Shown here: piece after piece, positions 46,213-55,120 of the stretch
How positions within the stretch are numbered: position 1 is the first letter of the stretch
Layout: the number at the start of each line of letters is the position of its first letter
NCBI RefSeq assembly: GCF_003144395.1
Contig: NZ_PENZ01000035.1
Coordinates: forward strand, 1-55,120
DNA length: 55,120 nucleotides
DNA from: Proteus faecis
GTDB taxonomy: Bacteria; Pseudomonadota; Gammaproteobacteria; Enterobacterales; Enterobacteriaceae
Direction: 5' to 3'
Program-made: the position numbers and the translations under genes
Notes under the pieces: model-generated
What the model was told of the DNA's origin: nothing
What the model saw: only the letters and a program-made list of their open reading frames with translations
Database searches by the model: none

Positions 46213-46443
46213 TCACACTTTAATAGGATAGATATCTTCCAACGCAAATTGTTCAATGCCACCTTCTAATTCGCAACGACCTAAACCAATATTTTTATCA
46301 TCAGCGGTCGTTCTTCTTAGTAATTTACCTGTTACTTGAGAAAGCGTTGGATCAATTTCAATCACACGATAATACTCTTTCATATAGCTCTCTTCACCTA
46401 GCGCCATATAAACTAAAAACTCATCACCTATTTTAATGTTCAT
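46213..46443 (-). CDS. Small protein of unknown function
   Basis: This 76-aa acidic, soluble frame (MNIKIGDEFLVYMALGEE, IGLGRCELEGGIEQ) has no family I recognise. The composition is that of a real, small beta-rich protein: mixed charge, few repeats. The ATG has only a weak ribosome site (AAAACGAG). It lies between the PACE gene and a TauE/SafE transporter on the minus strand. Confidence 0.6.
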   Translation of the reverse strand: MNIKIGDEFLVYMALGEESYMKEYYRVIEIDPTLSQVTGKLLRRTTADDKNIGLGRCELEGGIEQFALEDIYPIKV

Positions 46444-46547
46444 CTCGTTTTTACTTACTCTTAGTAGTTAATCTAATGATGATAGAATAAGTTTAGTCTA
46501 ACTAAAGGCAATAAGAGAAAGATTGACTCACTCGATATTACATTAAG

Positions 46548-47345
46548 TTAATTTATTAACTTCCAGCTCATCATAATGATGCTGATCAGAATAAAAGACA
46601 GTGTTAAATATTGGAAAAAACGCTCTGATAAATAGACAAGTAAATAGCGTGCTAATGGAATGGAGAGTAATGAGCCTAAACAAAGAATAAGTGCCGTGTG
46701 GACATCAGTATAACCACCAGCACTATAAGCAATCGCTGATCCACCTGAAAGGATCGTGGTAATAAAAATAGAAGTACCGATTGCCTCTTTAATGCCCATT
46801 TGTGCAAAACGCATTAACACAGGCAACACCACTAATCCCCCTCCGACACCAGTTGCACCAAGAACAAACCCAGCACTGACTCCTGGCACAAATAAGGAAG
46901 AAAAAGTCACTGAAGAAGGTGGCGGTAAAACAATTAAAGGATTTGAACTTGCTGATCTTCTTAACATTCGCTGTAAAAATAAAATCAATGAAAACACAAT
47001 GGCAACGATCATTAAAATATTAATACCCGATTCAACACGATCGTAATATTGAGGTTGTGATCCCAGCCATGTCACACCGTAACTTGCTAAGAATGTTGCT
47101 GGAAACATTATCCCTAAGATCAATAGTGCAGGTTTTAATGGAATATTACCTAACCGAAAATGGATATAAGAAGATGAGAGCTTCATTAGCATCGAGAGTA
47201 AATTTGCTGTTGCAACCGCTGCTAATGCATTCATACCAAAAAGATAAATAAGAACAGGTAATAGAATAACACCACCACCTACACCGGTCGTTGTAATAAC
47301 TAACCCTATTGCAGCACCAATAATCAGTTGAGTTACAAGCAACAT
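46548..47345 (-). CDS. TauE/SafE family anion exporter
   Basis: This 265-aa membrane protein has eight or so helices in two repeats, each opening with the TauE/SafE glycine motif: GLVITTTGVGGGVILLPVL and GFVLGATGVGGGLVVLPVL. The family exports sulfite, sulfoacetate and related anions; the substrate here is not determined. The longer frame contains 21 extra codons, but the ATG at 47345 lies behind AAAAGGAAA and starts at the first helix. Confidence 0.88.
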   Translation of the reverse strand: MLLVTQLIIGAAIGLVITTTGVGGGVILLPVLIYLFGMNALAAVATANLLSMLMKLSSSYIHFRLGNIPLKPALLILGIMFPATFLASYGVTWLGSQPQYYDRVESGINILMIVAIVFSLILFLQRMLRRSASSNPLIVLPPPSSVTFSSLFVPGVSAGFVLGATGVGGGLVVLPVLMRFAQMGIKEAIGTSIFITTILSGGSAIAYSAGGYTDVHTALILCLGSLLSIPLARYLLVYLSERFFQYLTLSFILISIIMMSWKLIN

Positions 47346-47457
47346 CCAATTTCCTTTTTGGTTAAAATTTAACAAACTTCGATTATAGGCAAAATGACTT
47401 ATAACCAAAAGGAATTAGATATAACAAATAGGAATATAAATAAAGTTATTATAAAAA

Positions 47458-47552
47458 AGCCCCTTAATATGAAATGACCTCATAGTGACTGCTCCCCGCC
47501 CTGTCGGGCGAGCTTCCCACTTCTTAGACCGCAACCGTCTGTCTAAGGGGCT
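47458..47552. repeat. Palindromic relic resembling an IS200/IS605-type end
   Basis: A perfect nine-base inverted repeat AGCCCCTTA/TAAGGGGCT encloses 77 bases. Inside are a bulged hairpin GCTC-CCC-GCCC-TGTC-GGGC-GAGC (47491-47513) and CTTAGAC/GTCTAAG (47523-47547). CTCCCCGCCC...GGGCGAGCTTCC resembles hairpin ends of IS200/IS605 (TnpB) elements or derived palindrome-associated MITEs. No tnpA or tnpB is nearby. It could equally be a complex terminator; the call is tentative. Confidence 0.45.
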
Positions 47553-47605
47553 GATATTATAAACAGATAATATTTTATTAATCAGTAGCTTATTTTTTAA
47601 TGTTT

Positions 47606-49351
47606 TTAGTTTATTTCTGCTAACACCATTTCTGCTGAAAAGTAATCACCTGTTTTGGCTTTTTGAACAAGTACACCATCACGAGAAGCGACCACCTGAA
47701 CCTCCATTTTCATTGCTTCCATAATGGCAATAACATCACCTTCTTTGACTTTGTCACCATCAGATAAGATCCAGCTGTGTAATACACCAGAGATTGGTGC
47801 AGTAACTGCTTTTTCATTCTCTTCTTTCTCATGACTGGCATTAATTGCTGTTGGTACTACCGCAGAGAGTGATAATAATTGAGCAGGCAAAGCGAGTTCA
47901 TGTCGACGACCATCAATTTCAATAAAAGTACGAACGAGCTCTTCATTTTTTGCCGGAGTGCTTCGAGGAAAATAGCTATTTTTCGCCTGAAAATCAGTTT
48001 CAATCCAACGGGTATGCACTTTAAAATCTTCTGTAAAATCGGAATGCGCCATCATTTCACAATGGAAAGGCAATACGCTTGCCACACCTTCGATTTTAAA
48101 TTCAGATAACGCTCGTCGAGCCCGTGCAATGGCTTGTTCACGTGTTGCACCTGTCACTATCAGTTTTGCCATCATCGAATCGAATTGACGTGAAACCTGA
48201 TTATTTTCCGCAACACCACTATCTACACGAACACCAGGACCAGAAGGCTGAGAGAAGTGTGTAATTAAACCCGGCGTAGGTAAAAAGCCTTTCGCCGGAT
48301 CTTCCGCATTGATCCTAAATTCAAAAGAGTGACCTCGTGGAACAGGGGTTTTATCAATACTGAGTGGCAACCCGTCAGCAATACGTAACTGCTCTATCAC
48401 TAAATCGATACCCGCTGTTTCTTCTGTAACCGGATGCTCTACTTGTAAACGTGTATTCACTTCTAGAAATGAGATAATACCATTTGCACTTAATAAAAAC
48501 TCAACTGTACCGGCTCCGACATAACCCGCTTTAGCACAAATATCTTTAGCTGATTGATGAATACGTTCACGTTGTTCATCTGTTAAATAAGGTGCTGGGG
48601 CTTCTTCAATAAGCTTTTGATTACGGCGTTGTAACGAACAATCTCGCGTTCCGACAACAACAACATTACCTAATTTATCGGCGATAATTTGCGCTTCAAT
48701 ATGACGAGGTTTATCTAAGAATTGCTCAACATAACATTCACCGCGACCAAATGCAGTTACAGCTTCTCGTACAGCAGAATGATAGAGCTCTTCAATCTCT
48801 TCCATTTTATGAGCGATCTTTAAACCCCGTCCACCACCACCAAAAGCGGCTTTAATAGCAACAGGTAGGCCATATTGCTTGGCAAAATCTAGAACCTCTT
48901 TAGCATCATTAACGGGATCTGCGGTGCCATTTACAAGAGGAGCACCGACAGATTGTGCAATTTTGCGAGCTTTCACTTTGTCGCCAAGCACTTCAATCGT
49001 TTCTGGGCTAGGACCTATCCAAATAAATCCAGCATCCTGTACTGCTTTTGCAAAATCAGCTCGTTCAGAAAGAAAACCATAACCGGGATGGATCATCGTT
49101 GCTTTAGCTTTATGAGCAATATCAATAATTTTATTAATATCTAGATAGCTTTCTTTCGGCAAATTACCCTTGAGTCCATAAGCTTCATCAGCAAGACGAA
49201 CATGCAGTGCATCAATATCATCATTAGCATAAATGGCAATTGAAGTAGCACCATAATCCTGGCAAGCACGAATAATACGAACAGCAATTTCGCCTCTATT
49301 GGCAATCAATACTCTATGCTTCACTCGTTGTTTTTGGTTAATTGTTGTCAT
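47606..49351 (-). CDS. Biotin carboxylase-BCCP fusion of the 5-oxoproline operon
   Basis: This 581-aa protein combines a biotin carboxylase (residues 10 to about 460) with a C-terminal biotinyl domain. The ATP-grasp has [34 protein letters not shown] and [15 protein letters not shown]; the biotin lysine is Lys548 in MEAMKME. It is not the housekeeping AccC, which lacks the BCCP. The neighbouring pxpBC fusion is related to the carboxyltransferase-like part of urea carboxylase, so the two may form a biotin-dependent carboxylase. The start at 49351 has GGAG ten bases upstream; a longer frame into the upstream gene was rejected. Confidence 0.9.
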   Translation of the reverse strand: MTTINQKQRVKHRVLIANRGEIAVRIIRACQDYGATSIAIYANDDIDALHVRLADEAYGLKGNLPKESYLDINKIIDIAHKAKATMIHPGYGFLSERADFAKAVQDAGFIWIGPSPETIEVLGDKVKARKIAQSVGAPLVNGTADPVNDAKEVLDFAKQYGLPVAIKAAFGGGGRGLKIAHKMEEIEELYHSAVREAVTAFGRGECYVEQFLDKPRHIEAQIIADKLGNVVVVGTRDCSLQRRNQKLIEEAPAPYLTDEQRERIHQSAKDICAKAGYVGAGTVEFLLSANGIISFLEVNTRLQVEHPVTEETAGIDLVIEQLRIADGLPLSIDKTPVPRGHSFEFRINAEDPAKGFLPTPGLITHFSQPSGPGVRVDSGVAENNQVSRQFDSMMAKLIVTGATREQAIARARRALSEFKIEGVASVLPFHCEMMAHSDFTEDFKVHTRWIETDFQAKNSYFPRSTPAKNEELVRTFIEIDGRRHELALPAQLLSLSAVVPTAINASHEKEENEKAVTAPISGVLHSWILSDGDKVKEGDVIAIMEAMKMEVQVVASRDGVLVQKAKTGDYFSAEMVLAEIN

Positions 49352-49367
49352 GAGTGGCATTCTCCTA

Positions 49368-50945
49368 TCAATATTCTTGAAATTCGGTAATTGGGTTAAA
49401 ACGAATTTTAGCGTTAACAGGGATCTGCCCTGCGAGTGGTAAGTGATATTCAGCAACAGCGCCAATAACAGGGTATCCTCCTGTTAAAGGATGGTCGTTA
49501 AGAAACAAAACAGGTTGCCCATTAATCGGCACTTGTATTGCACCAATGCAAGTACCTTCACTCGATAGTTCTTGTTGTTGTTCTCGTGCCAAAGGTATTT
49601 CACCCAATAAACGTAAACCAATACGATTAGACTGTGGCGTCACTTGCCATAATTGAGACGTTAATGTCTTTATCGCTTCAGTTGTAAACCAGTCAGTACG
49701 AGGGCCTAAAACGATATCAAGTGTGACGATATCACCTTGTTTTGGCAGTGCAGATATTGGCTGTTCATCGGCAACAATACCGTTTGAGATACTCTCATTA
49801 TTCAGATGAAGAACATCCCCTTCTTGTAAAGCATTAGGGCCGATTTGTGCCAAAGTATCAAACGCATAACTACCTAACACTTTTGGTAATTTAAACCCGC
49901 CTCTCACGGCAAGATAGCTACGCACACCTGCTTTTGGTATACCTAAAATAATTTCATCACCACAACGAACATCTATAGGTTGATAACCAGATAAAGATTC
50001 ATTCTCTCCCGACTCATGTTTTAGCGTAATAGCGCAATCAGCCCCTGTTAAAGCAATCACACAATCTTGTCTTGCTTTAAGAGTCAGTCCACCTTGTGTT
50101 ATCTCAAGTGCAACAAAAGTTGTGGGATTACCCACTAAACGATTAGCTGCATGTAAAGCCGGTTTATCAAGTGCACCTGAAGCTGAAACGCCCATTGATG
50201 CCGCACCAATACGCCCTTCATCTTGAAATAAAGTTTGTAGCCCCGCTGAAATAACATATAACCCTTTATCATTTAACGAGAGCGAGGAAGTGATGGCTGA
50301 TTTTTTCTCAGGGAGTGAAACAGTTATTGATGTCTTTTGTGCATCGACAAAATGCACTTCATTACCGGGTAATAGAAAGGCGGGCTGTTCACGAGAGAGA
50401 TCCCACATTTTTATCTCTGTGGTACCAATAAGTTGCCAACCACCAGGGCTTTGTTGTGGATAAACCCCACTAAATTCACCGGCTAATCCGACAGAGCCTG
50501 CAGGGATCCGTGTACGAGGAGTTTTACGACGAGGTACATAGAGCTGGCTTTCATCGGCGATCAAATAAGCAAAACCTGGGGCAAAACCAGTAAATGCAAC
50601 TTGATAGGTTTGTTCTGTGTGTCTGCGGATCACTTCACTGGTTGTGATCCCTAATAATTCAGCGACCTCATTGAGATCTTCACCTTGATAATGAACAGGG
50701 ATCGTTAATGATTGTGTTTGATGTGCTGATACCGCTTTGACTTCTAATTGTCGAAGCTGAAACACAAGCTCTTCAGCCGTGATCAGCCACGGTGTATAGT
50801 GAATTAAAAGTGTTTTTGCAGCAGGCACAATATCTTGAATAGCAGCAATATCCGCTTGTTTAACAGATTCATACAATGCGAGTGTCTCTTTTAAAGAGGA
50901 AAGCTCGACAAGTAAATGAGATAAGTTAACAGGTAAAAAGCGCAA
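49368..50945 (-). CDS. pxpBC: 5-oxoprolinase subunits B and C fused (PxpB-PxpC, KipI-KipA)
   Basis: The 525-aa protein is a fusion: residues 1 to about 205 are PxpB/KipI (AHS1; [35 protein letters not shown]), and about 230-520 are PxpC/KipA (AHS2; [31 protein letters not shown]). With PxpA these subunits hydrolyse 5-oxoproline to glutamate using ATP. In most bacteria they are separate proteins. Start is TTG behind a strong GGAGG; no in-frame ATG lies upstream. KipI/KipA domains also occur in urea carboxylase, which makes the neighbouring biotin protein interesting. Confidence 0.92.
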   Translation of the reverse strand: MRFLPVNLSHLLVELSSLKETLALYESVKQADIAAIQDIVPAAKTLLIHYTPWLITAEELVFQLRQLEVKAVSAHQTQSLTIPVHYQGEDLNEVAELLGITTSEVIRRHTEQTYQVAFTGFAPGFAYLIADESQLYVPRRKTPRTRIPAGSVGLAGEFSGVYPQQSPGGWQLIGTTEIKMWDLSREQPAFLLPGNEVHFVDAQKTSITVSLPEKKSAITSSLSLNDKGLYVISAGLQTLFQDEGRIGAASMGVSASGALDKPALHAANRLVGNPTTFVALEITQGGLTLKARQDCVIALTGADCAITLKHESGENESLSGYQPIDVRCGDEIILGIPKAGVRSYLAVRGGFKLPKVLGSYAFDTLAQIGPNALQEGDVLHLNNESISNGIVADEQPISALPKQGDIVTLDIVLGPRTDWFTTEAIKTLTSQLWQVTPQSNRIGLRLLGEIPLAREQQQELSSEGTCIGAIQVPINGQPVLFLNDHPLTGGYPVIGAVAEYHLPLAGQIPVNAKIRFNPITEFQEY

Positions 50946-50959
50946 AGTATCATCCTCCC

Positions 50960-51766
50960 TTATACATGATAAGCTGCATCAGGTACATCGGTGATAAACA
51001 TATGTCCCGGAGCATGGCTGAGTGCGAAAGGAACACCTGAACGCATCACTGCCGCTTGTGGAGTCACACCACAAGCCCAAAATACAGGGATCTCACCATC
51101 TTCAATCCTCACTGGAGAACCAAAGTCTGGCGACATAATATCTTTAATACCTAGAGCATCAGGTGAGCCAATATGTACAGGAGCACCATGTACCGAAGGA
51201 AAACGTCCGCTAATCATCACAGCATCCGCGACTTTATCAGCTGGAATAGGACGCATTGAAACCACTAACTCACCTTCTAATCGTCCAGCAGGACGACACA
51301 AGCGATTCGTTTTATACATCGGAACATTGCAGTTATCTGTGATATGGCGGATCTCAATGCCCGCTTCTAACATCGGTGTTTCAAATGTAAAACTACAACC
51401 AATAAGGAAAGTGACTAAATCAGGATGTTGCTCCCAGACTTTAGTCGCATCCGTGATTTCATCCGCCAATTTTCCATTTTTCCAAACTCGATACAAAGGA
51501 ATATCAGTACGTAAATCAGCGTGTTCCGCCAAAACTGTATGATAGCTTCCAGCCTCACAAACATCTAATATTGGACAACTTTTTGGATTACGTTGAGCAT
51601 AAAGCAGAAAATCAAATGCCCAATCACGAGGCAAACTAATCATATTAGCTTGAGTCATTCCCTTCGCCATACCTGCTGTTGGTTTTACTAAACCATTACG
51701 AATAGCTAATCGAGCTTCTTGTGCTTTAGCAATGGCATCCGCAGTAGCTTGCATTAAATTACTCAT
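50960..51766 (-). CDS. DUF1445 / D-glutamate cyclase-like protein
   Basis: This 268-aa protein belongs to the DUF1445 (YcsI) family, often annotated as putative hydro-lyase. The conserved pieces are [22 protein letters not shown] (in part), [28 protein letters not shown] and [23 protein letters not shown]. The mammalian relative DGLUCY turns D-glutamate into 5-oxo-D-proline, and the location in a 5-oxoproline operon supports a related reaction. Its start overlaps the pxpA stop by four bases. Confidence 0.88.
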   Translation of the reverse strand: MSNLMQATADAIAKAQEARLAIRNGLVKPTAGMAKGMTQANMISLPRDWAFDFLLYAQRNPKSCPILDVCEAGSYHTVLAEHADLRTDIPLYRVWKNGKLADEITDATKVWEQHPDLVTFLIGCSFTFETPMLEAGIEIRHITDNCNVPMYKTNRLCRPAGRLEGELVVSMRPIPADKVADAVMISGRFPSVHGAPVHIGSPDALGIKDIMSPDFGSPVRIEDGEIPVFWACGVTPQAAVMRSGVPFALSHAPGHMFITDVPDAAYHV

Positions 51767-52554
51767 TTTTGTACCTCATTTTTAAGTGACAGAGGTGCAA
51801 AAGGTTTAATGCTAACACCATGATTAATCAAAATTTCTTTTACACTTTGAGCAAGCGTTACAGCATCAGGACCATCACCATGAACACAAATAGAATCAGC
51901 TTCTATCGCAGTAAAAATACCTTCTATAGACTCAACGCCACCTTCTTGCACAAGCTGTAACATGCGCTGTGCTACATGTTTAGGATCATGTAAAACTGCG
52001 CCCTCTTTTTTACGAGAAACCAGCGAACCATCCGCGTGATAAGCTCTATCTGCAAAGGCTTCGGCAATAACACGAAGCCCTTTTTCCTTTGCAAGTGTAA
52101 TTAAGGGGGAGCCCGCTAAAGCAACTAATACCAATTGAGGATCTACAGCAAGTATCGCCTCAATAACCGCAAGTGCTTGACGTTTATCATGAGCAATTGT
52201 GTTATACAACGCGCCATGAGGCTTAACATAAGTCACGCTCAACCCCACTGCTTTAGCCAATCCTTGCAAAGCTCCTATTTGATAAATCACATCTGCGGTT
52301 AATTCATCACTGGCGATATCCATATTCCGACGACCAAAACCCACTAAATCAGGATAAGAGACATGTGCCCCTATTGCGACATTGTGTTGTTTTGCTGCTT
52401 TTAATGTTTTTAAAATTCCATCTGGTGAACCGGCATGAAATCCGCAAGCAATATTGGCACTACTGACAATTTCCAGCACTGCATCATCATTGCCCATTGT
52501 CCATTGACCAAAGCTTTCGCCTAAGTCACTATTTAAATCGATAACTTTTATCAT
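51763..52554 (-). CDS. pxpA: 5-oxoprolinase subunit A (PxpA, LamB/YcsF family)
   Basis: PxpA (263 aa) is the LamB/YcsF-family subunit of ATP-dependent 5-oxoprolinase. Family motifs: [70 protein letters not shown] and [10 protein letters not shown]. Candidate starts are 52575, 52560 and 52554; the last is preferred because it gives MIKVIDLN and nine-base spacing from AAGAG. Confidence 0.93.
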   Translation of the reverse strand: MIKVIDLNSDLGESFGQWTMGNDDAVLEIVSSANIACGFHAGSPDGILKTLKAAKQHNVAIGAHVSYPDLVGFGRRNMDIASDELTADVIYQIGALQGLAKAVGLSVTYVKPHGALYNTIAHDKRQALAVIEAILAVDPQLVLVALAGSPLITLAKEKGLRVIAEAFADRAYHADGSLVSRKKEGAVLHDPKHVAQRMLQLVQEGGVESIEGIFTAIEADSICVHGDGPDAVTLAQSVKEILINHGVSIKPFAPLSLKNEVQK

Positions 52555-52567
52555 CGTCATTATTCTC

Positions 52568-53818
52568 TTAAGCAATGTTGAGGTAATTGAAAATAGCCCC
52601 CACGGACATAATGCCCATATACCAAGTCAGCGCACAGACAAAAATACCTGACCACAGTAACCATGCTGGATATTTATAACCATTCATAAGATCTTGGCGA
52701 CGCCATGCAACAAAAATAAATAGTGTCATACCAATAGGTAAAATTAGGCCATTAAAACCACCGGCAAAGACTAATAATGCAGCCGGTGCAGTTCCCATAA
52801 CCATATAAATGGCGAGTGAAATAGCGATGAATATAATGGTTGCGATATTACGTTGACGCTCAGTAATACCTCTTTTAAATACAGTAATAAATGACATTGA
52901 GGTATAAGCAGCACCAATCACACTTGTTAATGCAGCTGCCCATAAAATAAGACCGAAGATGCGTAATCCAGTTAACCCCGCCGCATGTTGAAATGCTTGA
53001 GAAGCTGGATTGGCCGCATGGCTAGAAATATCTAATGTTACGCCACTGGCAACCACACCTAAAATAGCAAGGAACAAGATATAGCGCATTAATCCAACAA
53101 CTAAAATTCCTTTGGTTGCAGCACTTGATACGGCGTCAATATTCTCAATACCCGTTGTTCCTTTATCAAGAAGACGGTGAGCCCCCGCATAACAGATATA
53201 GCCCCCCACCGTACCACCAACAATTGTAGTGATCGTAGCGAAGTTAATCGCATCAGGTAAAACAGTTTGTCTTAATGCTTCACCAATTGGAGGATTAGAA
53301 GCAAACATTACAAAAACTGTCAGCAAGATCATGACAATACCAAGTACGATAATCATACGATCAATAAAATTACTAGCTTTACGTGATGAGAAAATATAAA
53401 TCGCAAGTAAAGCACTTAACATTCCACCCCATTTAGGGTCGAGACCAACCATTGCATTAAGCCCTAAGCCAGCACCTGCAATATTACCCACGTTAAACAC
53501 TAAGCCACCAAAAATAACTAACACAGCAAGTAAATAGCCACTACCTGGTATTGCTTTGTTAGCAATATCTGAAGCACGCATATTGGTAACGGTGATCACT
53601 CGCCAAATACTTTGCTGAACAACATAGTCAATAATGATTGATGCCAAAATACCAAATGCAAATGCAGCTCCCATAGTGGCAGTAAAGGTTGCAGTTTGAG
53701 TAATAAAACCGGGTCCAATTGCTGATGTCGCCATTAAAAAAATGGCAGCTATTAATGAAGAACGCCGACTTTTTATAAAAGAAGTTGATGTTGTATTTGC
53801 AGAATCTTGTGTAGCCAT
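52568..53818 (-). CDS. NRAMP-fold transporter without the metal-binding motifs (YcsG-like)
   Basis: This 416-aa membrane protein has 11 or so helices and clear NRAMP similarity ([39 protein letters not shown]). The metal-binding DPGN of helix 1 is replaced (aligned residues TATM), and the helix 6 MPH motif reads GGY in [16 protein letters not shown]. Canonical Mn2+/Fe2+ transport is therefore unlikely. As the first gene of a pxp operon it may import 5-oxoproline or a related organic acid; that is inference. Bacillus ycsG is the analogous gene. Confidence 0.88.
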   Translation of the reverse strand: MATQDSANTTSTSFIKSRRSSLIAAIFLMATSAIGPGFITQTATFTATMGAAFAFGILASIIIDYVVQQSIWRVITVTNMRASDIANKAIPGSGYLLAVLVIFGGLVFNVGNIAGAGLGLNAMVGLDPKWGGMLSALLAIYIFSSRKASNFIDRMIIVLGIVMILLTVFVMFASNPPIGEALRQTVLPDAINFATITTIVGGTVGGYICYAGAHRLLDKGTTGIENIDAVSSAATKGILVVGLMRYILFLAILGVVASGVTLDISSHAANPASQAFQHAAGLTGLRIFGLILWAAALTSVIGAAYTSMSFITVFKRGITERQRNIATIIFIAISLAIYMVMGTAPAALLVFAGGFNGLILPIGMTLFIFVAWRRQDLMNGYKYPAWLLWSGIFVCALTWYMGIMSVGAIFNYLNIA

Positions 53819-53876
53819 AAGCTACCCCCTTTATCATCATTATTTTAATTATTATTACTAAGGCAATTAACATGCC

Positions 53877-53932
53877 ATTGTTGAGCATGACTACATAATT
53901 GTTAACCATCTGATATTAGATTGTTGAACAAT
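53877..53932. promoter_or_regulatory. Three phased operator-like repeats before the pxp operon
   Basis: ATTGTTGAGCAT (53877), ATTGTTAACCAT (53898) and ATTGTTGAACAAT (53920) are spaced 21 and 22 bp apart, two helical turns each. The third is a perfect palindrome that fits the FadR-subfamily GntR consensus TNGT-N(0-3)-ACNA. They lie 60-115 bp upstream of the transporter start and are likely operators of the divergent GntR regulator. Confidence 0.6.
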
Positions 53933-54284
53933 TAATAATAATAGATGAATAAATAAGCAAATGGATTTAAATATGGGATGATAAAAGTGCAAAGAAGATC
54001 TCACTTTTAACATTTTATTGACAATAATAACTCGTTAGTTAGTCATGAATATGCACTTAAATAAGGCATAGAAAGATCAGTTGCACAAAAATAGTGCACT
54101 AAATTAAAGGAAAAATAAGTTTAATCACTAAATTATTGTGAGAAAAAATTAAGTTTTTTTGATAAAAATAAATAGACAGTCATACTCATACAGTGAGAAG
54201 TACGACAGAGTGACATAATAGAGGTTATATATTACAAAACACACTGATAGAATAGACGCTTCTATTAAGATAAAGCAGAAGATA
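53933..54284. other. AT-rich part of the pxp/gntR divergent region
   Basis: There is no gene in these 352 bases. An inverted repeat TGCAC-N7-GTGCA lies at 54082-54098. Promoters for both directions should be here or overlapping the operator repeats. Confidence 0.45.
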
Positions 54285-54944
54285 ATGCAGAAAAAAACAT
54301 CTCCACAAATTCTTTCTCAAAAAGTCGCAAATATTATTCGGCAAAAAATCACTATTGGAGAATTACCTCCTGGTGAAAGATTATCAGAAACTGCATTAAG
54401 TGAAACGCTAGAGATATCACGTAATACTTTAAGAGAGGTTTTTCGTGTTCTTACCCAAGAAGGGCTTTTAACTTATAAGCCTAATCGCGGTGTTTTTGTT
54501 TCTGTACCAGATATGGCAAGTATCATGGATATTTATCGTGTAAGGCGATTAATTGAATGTGATGCTCTACGACATTCTTATCCTATGCATCCCGCTATTG
54601 TTAGAATGCAAGATAGTGTTAATCAAGCAAAAGTTTTTCAAAAACAACAAGATTGGAGCGGTGTAGGAACCTGTAATATGCATTTTCATACCGCAATTGT
54701 TGAACTTTCAGATAGTCCTAGATTGTTTAAACAGTACCAACTTATTCTAGCAGAATTACGTTTAGCCTTCGGTTTATTAAACGATCCTCAATTACTACAT
54801 GCACCATATATTGAGAAAAATGAGCACATTTTAACGCTTTTAATAGATGGAAAAGCTCAAGAAGCAGCAATAGCAATGGAAAGCTATTTAGAAATTTCAG
54901 AAAGAACCGTACTCGCTGCGTTTTCTCGTCATAACTTTTGCTAA
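54285..54944 (+). CDS. GntR family regulator of the FCD (FadR) subfamily
   Basis: This 219-aa protein has an N-terminal winged helix (KVANIIRQKITIGELPPGER, LSETALSETLEISRNTLREV) and an all-helical FCD effector domain (about 80-215; RRLIECDALRHS, CNMHFHTAIVELSDSPRL) whose Asp/His residues usually bind a metal. FCD regulators respond to small carboxylates. It is divergent from the pxp operon, so 5-oxoproline, glutamate or a related acid is the expected effector; this is inference. Confidence 0.9.
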   Translation: MQKKTSPQILSQKVANIIRQKITIGELPPGERLSETALSETLEISRNTLREVFRVLTQEGLLTYKPNRGVFVSVPDMASIMDIYRVRRLIECDALRHSYPMHPAIVRMQDSVNQAKVFQKQQDWSGVGTCNMHFHTAIVELSDSPRLFKQYQLILAELRLAFGLLNDPQLLHAPYIEKNEHILTLLIDGKAQEAAIAMESYLEISERTVLAAFSRHNFC

Positions 54945-54953
54945 AAGATCATA

Positions 54954-54978
54954 AAAATGCCCTCAATAAGGGCATTTT
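54954..54978 (+). terminator. Terminator after the GntR gene
   Basis: AAAATGCCCT pairs with AGGGCATTTT (54969-54978) around a short loop, flanked by A and T runs. Confidence 0.8.
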
Positions 54979-55024
54979 ATATTCAGAATTTACTCACTTT
55001 GATCTTTTAAAAACCCCAAACGCA

Positions 55025-55052
55025 AAAAAGCCAACCCACTGGGTTGGCTTTC
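55025..55052 (-). terminator. Terminator of the rRNA operon
   Basis: GCCAACCC pairs with GGGTTGGC. On the minus strand six T follow. It lies 15 bases after the 3' end of 5S rRNA. Confidence 0.88.
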
Positions 55053-55064
55053 TCGTCTTATTTA

Positions 55065-55120
55065 ATGCCTGGCAGTTCCCTACTCTCACATGGGGAGACC
55101 CCACACTACCATCGGCGCTA
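55065..55120 (-). rRNA. rrf: 5S ribosomal RNA, 3' part
   Basis: The minus strand reads the last 56 bases of an enterobacterial 5S rRNA, including TAGCGCCGATGGTAGTGTGG and the end GGGAACTGCCAGGCAT. The gene continues past the window edge and belongs to an rRNA operon coming from the right. Confidence 0.95.

Noticed and set aside
52568-53818. Mn2+/Fe2+ transporter MntH
   Set aside because: The DPGN and MPH metal-binding motifs are missing and the gene sits in a 5-oxoproline operon.
1-55120. CRISPR arrays, prophage or integrated element borders
   Set aside because: No regularly spaced direct repeats, integrase, phage structural genes or tRNA-flanked att duplication were seen.

Overview
The window looks like a chromosomal segment of a Proteus species, most likely P. 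mirabilis or a close relative. It is AT-rich, its proteins align throughout with enterobacterial orthologues (zntA-tusA-yhhQ, glpABC/glpTQ, epmA/frdABCD, narKGHJI/narXL), and it ends in a 5S rRNA gene. Species assignment is from recall of protein sequences, not a search. No prophage, CRISPR array or intact insertion sequence was seen.

Layout. 1-3.8 kb: metal efflux ATPase zntA behind a ZntR-type promoter, tusA, and the queuosine-precursor transporter yhhQ behind a compact preQ1-I-like riboswitch. 4.1-6.5 kb: glycerol dehydrogenase gldA followed by a DhaM-like protein that has lost its phosphorylatable histidines and its HPr domain. 6.6-13.8 kb: the glycerol-3-phosphate regulon, with glpABC divergent from glpT and glpQ around CRP and GlpR-like operators. 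13.9-16.6 kb: a four-gene membrane cluster with two LemA paralogues flanking a GIDE/MUL1-type membrane protein, plus a small membrane protein. 16.6-21.9 kb: epmA, a long AT-rich gap, and frdABCD.

21.9-31.4 kb: guanidinium exporter gdx under a guanidine-II riboswitch, hypC, hypA and hydN, a HyfR/FhlA-like sigma54 activator, a 2-oxoglutarate/iron dioxygenase, the selenoprotein gene fdhF (in-frame UGA with SECIS), and lipid A modifier eptB. hydN and fdhF each have a -24/-12 promoter and share an upstream motif, which points to joint control by the neighbouring activator. 31.4-33.4 kb: an exported FMN-dependent alpha-hydroxy-acid oxidase and ycaC.

33.7-44.7 kb: the nitrate respiration island, narKGHJI divergent from narXL. 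Together with frdABCD, glpABC, fdhF and hydN it makes this window a concentration of anaerobic respiration genes: formate and glycerol-3-phosphate as electron donors, nitrate and fumarate as acceptors. 44.7-47.6 kb: a LysR regulator divergent from a PACE efflux pump, a small unknown gene, a TauE/SafE transporter, and a palindromic relic resembling an IS200/IS605 end.

47.6-54.9 kb: a 5-oxoproline-type operon (NRAMP-like transporter, pxpA, DUF1445/D-glutamate cyclase-like protein, a pxpB-pxpC fusion, and a biotin carboxylase-BCCP protein) divergent from a GntR/FCD regulator, with three operator-like repeats spaced 21-22 bp apart in front of the operon. The window closes with the terminator and 3' end of a 5S rRNA gene on the minus strand.
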